A DNA stretch of 20,116 nucleotides from Chrysochromulina tobinii (Eukaryota; Haptophyta; Prymnesiales; Chrysochromulinaceae), in NCBI GenBank assembly GCA_001275005.1, contig JWZX01001515.1, positions 1 through 20,116 of the forward strand. The letters run 5' to 3'. This document shows, in pieces, positions 7,704 through 13,542 of this stretch (its first letter is position 1; each line of letters opens with the position of its first letter). The notes below the pieces were generated by a model. The model saw nothing but the letters and a program-made list of their open reading frames with translations. It made no database searches and was not told the origin of the DNA. Both the position numbers and the translations under genes were made by a program.

Positions 7704-7723
7704 GGGGAGCCGGGACACACACG
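7704..7723 (-). repeat. 20-bp sequence shared with 6046-6065
   Basis: Identical to 6046-6065. Here it directly precedes the GTAC cluster and repeat copy B. Its position relative to the downstream ATG (137-156 bp) is close to that of the other copy. Confidence 0.85.
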
Positions 7724-7748
7724 GGAGACGGTACGTACCCGGTACAAG

Positions 7749-7902
7749 AACGGCTGCAGGACACAGTGACACACGATACGGTGGGTGACCGTAGACCGAT
7801 CGGCTTTGCGTTTACGCCGCCGCTTTTCCTTCCCCTCGCTGGTAGTAGAGAGAACGTGAGCAATCTGCAATCTGGGTAATCTGCCCGCGGCCCTGGAGTG
7901 CT
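7749..7902 (+). repeat. Dispersed repeat, copy B
   Basis: About 154 bp matching copy A (4251-4397) in the same orientation, with identical blocks at 7832-7875 and up to 7902. The flanks after GGAGTGCT differ from copy A, so 7902 is a true boundary. Together the copies are direct repeats enclosing the FkbM and glycosyltransferase genes. Confidence 0.85.
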
Positions 7903-7967
7903 GGAAAAGCGGCCAATCCCACGTACTGCACGGCAATCATATGAATGTGCACCAAGTGGGCGGACTC

Positions 7968-9076
7968 TTAGCAACTCATCGCAGCAAGCGCCGCTGCGAG
8001 CGCCGAGCGCACACGCGCGGGCGTCGGCTCGGCCTCCGCCTTGAGCGCCTTGAGCGCCTCGCCCATCATGCGCTGTGCAGCGCGGCGCATGCCGATTAGG
8101 TTGGGCTCGCTCAACGTCAGCTCAAACCGATGGGGAGTGCGCACATAGTCGAGGGTCTGCGAGCGACCCTCCATTAAGACGTTGAAGCCGTCGGCGCGCA
8201 TCTGCTCGGCCGCGCCCGCGGCGAATGAAATGACCTCTCCCTGGGTCATCTTGGCAACGGTCGGGATGTTCTTGCCCACCTTGGGCTCCTTGAGCGTCGT
8301 ATTGGCTACCTCGGACACGAGAAGCGAGAGGCCTAGCCCCTCAATCTTGATGTCAAAGTCGCCATTCTTGAACTTGCCGAAGTGCAGATACTTCATGCAC
8401 TCGCCGAGCAGCGCAGGCGTGAGGGCGGCCTCGCCGAAGGCGATGCCCGTTTGCTCGCACTTGGTCACCGCCAGCAGCGTGAGCGAGCGGAACACGTTCC
8501 CATTCGACCACGCGACAGCCTTCGGTAGGGTCGACTGCAGCTTGGCGACGGTCGTGCCCTTGCCGGTGCCAGAGAGCCCCTGCAGGATGAACACTGCGCG
8601 GGTGTCGGGACTCGAGCAGCAGCAGCGGCGCCGTGAGGCCTGAGGGGTAGTCCGGCAGGCGGCTGGCGACGGCGAGTTGCTGGCGTACCGCAGCCCTTCT
8701 GCGGCGCATCGCCCAGCTTTGCGATGATCATGCTCGCCACCGCATCCGCCGACTTGCCGAGGACATCAATCTTTGTCAGTGGCTCAACTGGTGGGTTGGC
8801 CGCAAGGACGCCTTTGGCAATCGCCATCTTGATGCCTGCAGCCAGCTTATCGTCATCCTCTGCGTCGCGCTTCAGGATATCCGCCGTCTCTGCATTTGCC
8901 AGTGCCTGGAATTTGGGATCCGACGTGAAGGATTCAATGATGGCCGTGGTGGTGGTGCTGTCTTCAAGCTTGAGCACGGTGTACGTCAGCTCCTTGCTCA
9001 TGCGCTTGTAAGCGACATACAGCACCACGGCCGCCGCCGCGCCGCCCGCAGCGACGGGCAGCACCCACTTCGGCAT
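7968..9076 (-). CDS. Membrane-anchored cytidylate-kinase-like P-loop protein (spliced)
   Basis: Two exons: 9076-8689 and 8593-7968, joined across a 95-bp GT-AG intron in phase 1, giving 337 aa. The junction rebuilds the codon for V130, producing CVFILQGLSGTGKGTT. The start is the ATG at 9076. Residues 5-22 are a single hydrophobic helix rich in Ala and Val, preceded by a lysine, so the protein is probably an N-terminally anchored membrane protein. Residues 27-129 are an alpha-helical, charged linker or small domain I do not recognise. From 130 on the sequence is CMP/dCMP-kinase-like: Walker A GLSGTGKGTT (K141), SNGNVFRSLTLLA in place of the usual DSGAxYRxLxLxA, an EVANTT...VGKN segment resembling the nucleoside-binding insert, LMEGRSQT in place of EGRDxGT, and MRRAAQRM near the lid. 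The Asp of the GRD motif is replaced by Ser, so the substrate or activity may have shifted. The usual enzymes of this family are soluble, so the anchor is notable. Confidence 0.72.
8594..8688 (-). other. Intron of the kinase-like gene
   Basis: 95-bp intron, minus strand, donor GTACGC and acceptor CCGCGCAG, phase 1. Support: the upstream frame ends ...QKGC and the downstream frame begins FILQGLSGTGKG; splicing merges them into one frame and avoids the proline/arginine-rich nonsense that the first frame would otherwise read. Confidence 0.75.
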
Positions 9077-9463
9077 TTGCGATCAATTCACAGGGTGCCC
9101 TTCTGCCAGCTGTGAAAACCTGTCGTAAACGGAACCGAGCCGAGCAGCGAAATGAAATGGACTGAGCGAGATGCACGCCTTCGCGCCCTCGCGCCGTTAT
9201 CGTTGAACGCAGCGGGACGCAGGCACGCGTTCGCGGACAAGTCTGAAGTCACGGCCGTCCAGGCCGGCGCCTAAAAAGGTTCACTCCCCGTCCTCGACCA
9301 CACGAGCACAAGGCCGCACACGACGGGAACGGCACGTCGGCCGCGCCGCGCCGTCTTTTTCAGTGGTGGACCCACTTAGTTAGTCACTTAGTGGACCCGC
9401 CCAGCTAGCTGTGTGTGCTGGCCGGCGGGAGGAGCGGGTCCAACATGTTGAGCGGGTCGGTGT

Positions 9464-9469
9464 CACGTG
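9464..9469. promoter_or_regulatory. CACGTG box upstream of the kinase-like gene
   Basis: A perfect CACGTG palindrome (E-box/G-box core) about 390 bp upstream of the kinase ATG, inside a locally duplicated GGGTCGGT...TTGTAGGCGC block; only one of the two blocks has it. Function inferred from motif identity only. Confidence 0.2.
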
Positions 9470-9706
9470 TACTTTTGTAGGCGCTCCGAGTCGGGTCGGT
9501 AACTTGTAGGCGCGGAGATTCATGAACTTAATAATCATGGTCGACTCGACAACTGTACGTGCGTCTCCTCGGTCCCTCCCTGTCCCAACATGCATCGAAG
9601 TCTCGCTCACACCAAGGCGGACCGGGATACCTCATAGCTCATACGAAGGCCCTCCACTGCACCGAGAGCACCTCTGCGAGATTGCTTTCATAGAGAGAGC
9701 GCACCA

Positions 9707-9731
9707 TGCATTGATGCAATGCATCAATGCA
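9707..9731. repeat. 25-bp perfect inverted repeat
   Basis: Two 12-bp arms (TGCATTGATGCA and TGCATCAATGCA) around a single A at 9719. It lies 107-131 bp after the aldolase stop codon, so in the aldolase transcript it could form a hairpin in the 3' untranslated region, although with so short a loop it may rather be a dimeric protein-binding site. Confidence 0.8.
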
Positions 9732-9837
9732 GGGCACCATTGCGACCCGCGGCCGCCGCAAACCGGGCCATGCTATGCATACAGTGGCGCCGTAATGGGC
9801 GAGCAGCTCCGCAGGCCCTTAGCAAGGCAGCACTCGT

Positions 9838-11244
9838 TTAGTATGCGCCGCCCTTCATCTCAATGTTGCCATCGGCGCCGATGCTGGCGCACGAACCCGC
9901 CACGTAGCTGCCGTCCTTGGCGGCGAGGAAGTTGGCCTTGGAGCGGTTGGTCAGGGCTGTCTGCGCGGCGGCGTTGTTCTCCTCCTTGCCCATCCAGGTG
10001 ACGATGCACGTCTTTTGGAGAGCTTTGCCGAAGGAGAAGGAGACCGACCAGGGCAGGTCTTTGTACAGCTTATGCATCTCGTTCAGGTTGATGGTCGCCG
10101 TCTCCTCGTTGTCCTCATCGAGGGAAGTCTCGCCCGACAGGAAGAAGATGCCAGGCAGCTCGGGAGGCACCGTCTTGAGCAGCGTCTCGATCGTGTGCTT
10201 CGCGACCAGCTCCTTGGACGCCTTCGGGCCCGTGAGTCCATTCTTGACCATGTTGGGCTTGAGCAAGCAGCCGGGCAGGTAGATCTTGTGCAGCGCGAGC
10301 GCGGCGAACTGCTTGGCAAGGACACGCTCGGTGATCCCCGCGCACACCCCAATCGAGTGGGAGCCGTTGGGCACGATCTCCGGCTCGACAACTGCGCACA
10401 GCACGCAGCATCCGCGCAGCTCGTGAGAAGCGGGCACACGCGCGCGCGTGTCCTGAGGCGCCGCCGATACGGGGCGCATGCGGGGCGCATGCGGGGCGCA
10501 TGCGGGGCGCATGCGGCCGATTCGGGCGCGCTCGGATTTTGAGGTGGTAACGCATGAGGGGCGGCGTCTCGCCGGGCCGGCAGTTGCGGGGCGAGGCGGG
10601 CGAGCGGGCGGCGCGGGAGCACACAGGAGGGAGGCTGTGGGGGGATAAGAGGCGTGGGGCGGGCACGTACTCGGGACGAGGCCGGCCGCCTGGCAGATGG
10701 ACGCGTACTGCGCCAGGTTCTGAACGCAGATCTCGATGGCGAGATCCGAAGGGAGACCCTTCTCCGGATCGATCTGCAGCACGTTGCGCCACTTGGCGAA
10801 GCGCGCGCCCTGCGCGTACGCCTCGGCCGCGCGCTTGGGCAGGTCGTCGATGCCCATGCACCACGTCTCCGGGTGGCCGAGAGGGCCAGTAGCAGTCCCC
10901 GAGATGCCCGTCTTGGTGTAGCCCTTGTCGAGCTTGATGCCGGGAATCATGCCATTTTCGGTGATCATGTCAACGAGCTGCTTGCCGTTCTTGTCCTTCT
11001 GGAAGAGCGTCTCGACGTGCAGGATCACGCCCGAGATGTACTCGCTCAGCCCCGGGGTGGTGTAGAGCATCGAGCGGTAGGCGGCGCGGCACTCGGCCGT
11101 GTCGGCGATTTTGGCGGCCTCGACGTGGCCGGCACGCAGCCACGGGCCAGCCGACTCATCGGAGGCAAGGAAGCCCTTGCCGGGCGCCGAGAGGGCGTCG
11201 GCGGTCGCCTTGAGCGCTGCCTTCTGTGCGACGGAGAGTGACAT
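9838..11244 (-). CDS. Class I fructose-bisphosphate aldolase (spliced)
   Basis: Cleaves fructose 1,6-bisphosphate to dihydroxyacetone phosphate and glyceraldehyde 3-phosphate in glycolysis, and the reverse in gluconeogenesis or the Calvin cycle. Two exons, 11244-10671 and 10391-9838, phase 1, give 375 aa; the junction restores the family motif GLVPIVEPEI. Visible active-site residues: D29 in ASDES, K104 in PGIKLDKG, K151 in ARFAKWR, E194 and E196 in VEPE, the Schiff-base lysine K236 in LLKPNMV, and the C-terminal tyrosine (Y375) important in class I enzymes. Length fits the family (about 360). There is no obvious plastid or mitochondrial targeting extension before the first helix, so it is probably cytosolic. 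Unusual: the loop after DES reads AGPWLRAG rather than the common TGT-type sequence, and FLSGETSLDEDN replaces the usual SGGQSEE segment. The start ATG is the first in frame and fits the family N-terminus. Confidence 0.95.
   Translation of the reverse strand: MSLSVAQKAALKATADALSAPGKGFLASDESAGPWLRAGHVEAAKIADTAECRAAYRSMLYTTPGLSEYISGVILHVETLFQKDKNGKQLVDMITENGMIPGIKLDKGYTKTGISGTATGPLGHPETWCMGIDDLPKRAAEAYAQGARFAKWRNVLQIDPEKGLPSDLAIEICVQNLAQYASICQAAGLVPSTCPPHASYPPTASLLCAPAPPARPPRPATAGPARRRPSCVTTSKSERARIGRMRPACAPHAPRMRPVSAAPQDTRARVPASHELRGCCVLCAVVEPEIVPNGSHSIGVCAGITERVLAKQFAALALHKIYLPGCLLKPNMVKNGLTGPKASKELVAKHTIETLLKTVPPELPGIFFLSGETSLDEDNEETATINLNEMHKLYKDLPWSVSFSFGKALQKTCIVTWMGKEENNAAAQTALTNRSKANFLAAKDGSYVAGSCASIGADGNIEMKGGAY
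10392..10670 (-). other. Intron of the aldolase gene, in-frame and stop-free
   Basis: 279 bp, minus strand, donor GTACGTGC and acceptor CTGTGCGCAG, phase 1. Its length is exactly 93 codons and it has no stop in the exon frame, so an unspliced mRNA would encode a 468-residue protein with a Pro/Arg/Ala/Cys-rich insert just before VEPEI. The insert has no aldolase homology and would separate active-site strands, so splicing is needed for a normal enzyme. Confidence 0.88.
10471..10514. repeat. 11-bp minisatellite in the aldolase intron
   Basis: Four perfect copies of GGGGCGCATGC (10471, 10482, 10493, 10504). The unit contains the palindrome GCATGC overlap and is not a multiple of three, so changes in copy number would shift the frame if the intron were retained. 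Confidence 0.95.
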
Positions 11245-11526
11245 CTTAATGAGACCGGGAGGTCGACGTGCTGAATCTTGAGACGGATTCGCTGATGAAA
11301 AAAGAGATCGCCGGTTAAAATTGCTGTTTGAGATTCGCGCTCGTCGATTCCAGTGGTTTGATGATCAATTTCATCTTCCCCCCAGTTTCCAAGCAACAAA
11401 AAAAAAGGGAAACTTCCTGGCTTCTCACAAGTTCTCGACGACGAGCGTTGCAGGCGCGAAACTCCAACTTTGAGATGAAATGGAGATACATGGACATGGG
11501 GGTCTGCCAAAAAATAGGACCAACTT
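11245..11526. other. Intergenic region, aldolase promoter side
   Basis: 282 bp between the aldolase ATG and the stop of the coiled-coil/ankyrin gene on the same strand. It has a run of A (about 11397-11406 on plus) and lower GC than its neighbours. No convincing TATA box or repeat was seen. Confidence 0.5.
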
Positions 11527-13497
11527 TCAGCGGCGGGGAGTCCGGGTCAAGTTCCAATCCTGGGCCTTTCGTCTCGCGGCGACAAGGAGCGGGTGCACCT
11601 TGCCCGCCTGGGCCGCGCGCAGCACCGCGAGCACCTCGGGCTTGGCCACGGCCACCGTGTCTTCGAGCGCCGCCGCGGGATCTGCTCCGCACGTGAGGAG
11701 CAGCGCAGCGGCACGCGGCTGGTTGTTGTACACGGTGTAGTGGAGTGGCGTGGCGCCATCAAGGTTCTCGGCGTCGAGGTCGGCGCCGCGCTCGATGAGC
11801 AGTGCAATCAGCTCCTCGTGGCCCACCCACGCCGCGTGCGCCAGCGGCGAAGCGCCCGTGTTGTCGCGGCAGTTGACGCCCACAAAGCCCCCCTGGAACG
11901 CGGCGCGCACCGCCTCGAGGTTCGGCGTCGCGTACTGCTTGGTGGCGATGTCGTAGCCGCATGCGTAGAAAAGCTCTCGCTCTCGCTGCACGTCGCGAGG
12001 GCGAGTGCGCAACGAAGACGACGTGCGGCTCAGGCGCACTCCCCTGCCGCCCTCGCCGCCCTCGCCCTCGCCGCCGCCCTCGCCGCCGCCCTCGCCGCCG
12101 CCCTCGCCGCCGCCTTCGCCTTCGCCGCCGCCGCCGCCTGCTGCTGCCCGCCGCCCTGCGCCCCCGGCCTTGAGGCTCGCAATCTCCATCTCGAGGATCG
12201 AGATTTGGGCGAGGGCCTGCGTGAGCTCGCGCTGAGACTCCGCCGTGAGCGAGCGCACCGCCTGCAACTCGCGCCTCGCACCCTCGAGCAGCTCGCTCTC
12301 GCCTAATCGGCTCTCCATCTGCTCCATCTCCGCTAGCAACTCCGCATTCTCGCGCCGGAGTGGCTCGATCCCCGCCATCTGCGCCAGCAATTCCGCATTC
12401 TCGCGCCGGAGTGGCTCGATCCCCGCCATCTGCGCCAGCAATTCCGCATTCTCGCGCCGCAAGGCCTCGAGCTCTGACCTTGCCAAAGGCGCCGCGGGCG
12501 AGGGCGCGCCAGGCAATCGCGCGCTGGCCGACACGCCAGCGGCCTCTGCGGCGGCGGCGGCCTGTACGGCGGCGGCCTGTGCGGCGGCGGCCTGTGCGGC
12601 GGCGGCCGCTGCACGCAGCTGCTCGACCTCAGCGCGCAGTGCTCCCACTTGCGCCCTGAGCGAGCTCGCCTCCTCACTCGAGGCCGATGCGGTGGCGGAG
12701 GCCAATGCCAACGCAGGCACACGAGCACGGAGCTCATGCAGCTCCCGCCGCTCCGCGTCGCTCAGAGCGCCGCGAGAAGCGCCGCGCTCGCTCGGGGTGA
12801 CCCCCAGCTGCGCACCCACACCGGTCGCTGCCGCAGGCTGGAGCGCACCGGCGCTCCTCAACTTGTCGCTCACGGCTCGCTCAAGGTTCTCGACGACGCG
12901 GGTGAGTTCAGCCAGCTGGGCCTCTCGAGTGAGCGCGTTGACCTGGGCCAGCTGGGCCTCTGCCATGGAGGGCGGCACGCCAAGAGAAGGAGCGGGCGAG
13001 GGGTGGTTGTCCGGGTCGGCCCCTGGCGCTCCCGCGCGCACCCCTGGCGCTGGCGCGGGCAAGATCTCCATCGGATTTTGGCGAGGAGAGAGGCTGAGGA
13101 ACGTCTTGCTTTCCTTTGACCGTGACGATTTCAGCGCCTTCCGGGGCGTGGATGTGGGCCTAGGCGTGGGCTGGGGCGAGGGCAGCTTGCCATCCTCTTT
13201 CTCGCCGAGTTTCACGCTGCTCCTCCTCGGGGTTAGCTTCGGTGCAGGCACAGGCGCACCGGGCGGGCGGTAGGCGAACTTCTCCGCACGGGCGCGTGAC
13301 TTCTCGCGCATGTGGGCAGAGGCAATCTCTGGATTCTGACCCTTCGAGGATCGAGCTGGTGCGCCGCCGAAGGGTTTGGAGAACCCATTGGTGACGTCAA
13401 AGTTTGGGTTTTTTCGGTCACGGTTCCGTCTGACCCTGTGAAGGTTGGCACGGAGACCCACGTCCAGAGATCGGTGCGCGGGTAGCGCGCAAACCAT
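11527..13497 (-). CDS. Coiled-coil protein with C-terminal ankyrin repeats
   Basis: 656 codons, ATG at 13497-13495, TGA at 11527-11529. Regions in order: a basic, Pro/Ser-rich N-terminus (1-175) with several SP/TP sites; a coiled coil (about 177-445) interrupted by an Ala/Gln run (296-320) and containing two and a half exact 17-residue repeats LRRENAELLAQMAGIEP (346-391); a Gly/Glu linker (about 454-484); and ankyrin repeats (about 520-617) with the consensus words TGASPLAHAAWVGHEE and DGATPLHYTVYNNQ. Ankyrin repeats bind proteins, so this is probably a scaffold or adaptor. The start is uncertain: M63 at 13311 is an alternative, which would leave the first 186 bp as promoter shared with the GMPPB-like gene. 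No family name can be given. Its ankyrin part is not similar enough by eye to the gene at the right edge to call them paralogues. Confidence 0.8.
   Translation of the reverse strand: MVCALPAHRSLDVGLRANLHRVRRNRDRKNPNFDVTNGFSKPFGGAPARSSKGQNPEIASAHMREKSRARAEKFAYRPPGAPVPAPKLTPRRSSVKLGEKEDGKLPSPQPTPRPTSTPRKALKSSRSKESKTFLSLSPRQNPMEILPAPAPGVRAGAPGADPDNHPSPAPSLGVPPSMAEAQLAQVNALTREAQLAELTRVVENLERAVSDKLRSAGALQPAAATGVGAQLGVTPSERGASRGALSDAERRELHELRARVPALALASATASASSEEASSLRAQVGALRAEVEQLRAAAAAAQAAAAQAAAVQAAAAAEAAGVSASARLPGAPSPAAPLARSELEALRRENAELLAQMAGIEPLRRENAELLAQMAGIEPLRRENAELLAEMEQMESRLGESELLEGARRELQAVRSLTAESQRELTQALAQISILEMEIASLKAGGAGRRAAAGGGGGEGEGGGEGGGEGGGEGGGEGEGGEGGRGVRLSRTSSSLRTRPRDVQRERELFYACGYDIATKQYATPNLEAVRAAFQGGFVGVNCRDNTGASPLAHAAWVGHEELIALLIERGADLDAENLDGATPLHYTVYNNQPRAAALLLTCGADPAAALEDTVAVAKPEVLAVLRAAQAGKVHPLLVAARRKAQDWNLTRTPRR
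12040..12150 (-). repeat. GC-rich simple repeat encoding a Gly/Glu linker
   Basis: Runs of CCCTCGCCGCCG-type units on the plus strand encode GGGE/GEGG on the minus strand. Low-complexity flexible spacer between the coiled coil and the ankyrin repeats; length is likely to vary between strains. Confidence 0.85.
12335..12458 (-). repeat. 51-bp tandem repeat, about 2.4 copies, coding
   Basis: Units at 12335-12385 and 12386-12436 and a partial unit at 12437-12458, almost identical. They encode the 17-residue LRRENAELLAQMAGIEP repeat. Seventeen is not a multiple of seven, so each copy shifts the coiled-coil register. Confidence 0.9.
12562..12606 (-). repeat. 15-bp tandem repeat encoding Ala/Gln
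   Basis: Three units (12562, 12577, 12592) based on CTGTGCGGCGGCGGC, giving AAAAQ on the minus strand inside the coiled-coil/ankyrin gene. Confidence 0.8.
13392..13399. promoter_or_regulatory. TGACGTCA (CRE-type) palindrome near the divergent promoter
   Basis: A full cAMP-response-element-type octamer 144 bp upstream of the GMPPB-like ATG. It lies inside the coiled-coil/ankyrin CDS if that gene starts at 13497, but in its promoter if it starts at M63 (13311). A GGTCA/TGACC inverted pair with 10 bp between lies beside it at 13416-13435. Binding by bZIP factors is inferred from the motif only. Confidence 0.3.
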
Positions 13498-13542
13498 AGT
13501 GCCGCCAAAGGGCTATCAGCGCGTGAAGAGCCGACTCAAAAG

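Larger units (their letters stand above)
7568..7967. other. Intergenic region between kinase and glycosyltransferase genes
   Basis: 400 bp without a supported gene. It holds the 20-mer (7704-7723), a run of GTAC sequences with TACCCGGTA (7731-7745) and dispersed repeat copy B (7749-7902). The remaining ~65 bp up to 7967 would be the 3' leader-out of the kinase gene. Confidence 0.65.
9077..9837. other. Intergenic region between aldolase and kinase genes
   Basis: 761 bp without a supported gene; it should hold the aldolase 3' end and the kinase promoter. Seen here: doubled GTGGACCC and CACTTAG words (about 9366-9398), a CACGTG E-box (9464-9469), an imperfect duplication of GGGTCGGT followed by TTGTAGGCGC (about 9453-9484 and 9492-9513), and a 25-bp perfect palindrome (9707-9731). 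Open frames at 9380-9610 and 9522-10001 have no protein-like features. Confidence 0.6.

Noticed and set aside
7568-7936. N-terminal extension of the glycosyltransferase through repeat copy B
   Set aside because: The extension begins at TTG, has no ATG, and its sequence is the translation of a non-coding repeat; kept only as a hint of an unseen exon.
10654-11241. 195-codon plus-strand open frame opposite aldolase exon 1
   Set aside because: Exact antisense of a well-recognised enzyme; no independent protein character.
12245-13273. 342-codon plus-strand frame opposite the coiled-coil/ankyrin gene
   Set aside because: Ser/Ala-rich antisense; the repeats it contains encode sensible coiled coil only on the minus strand.
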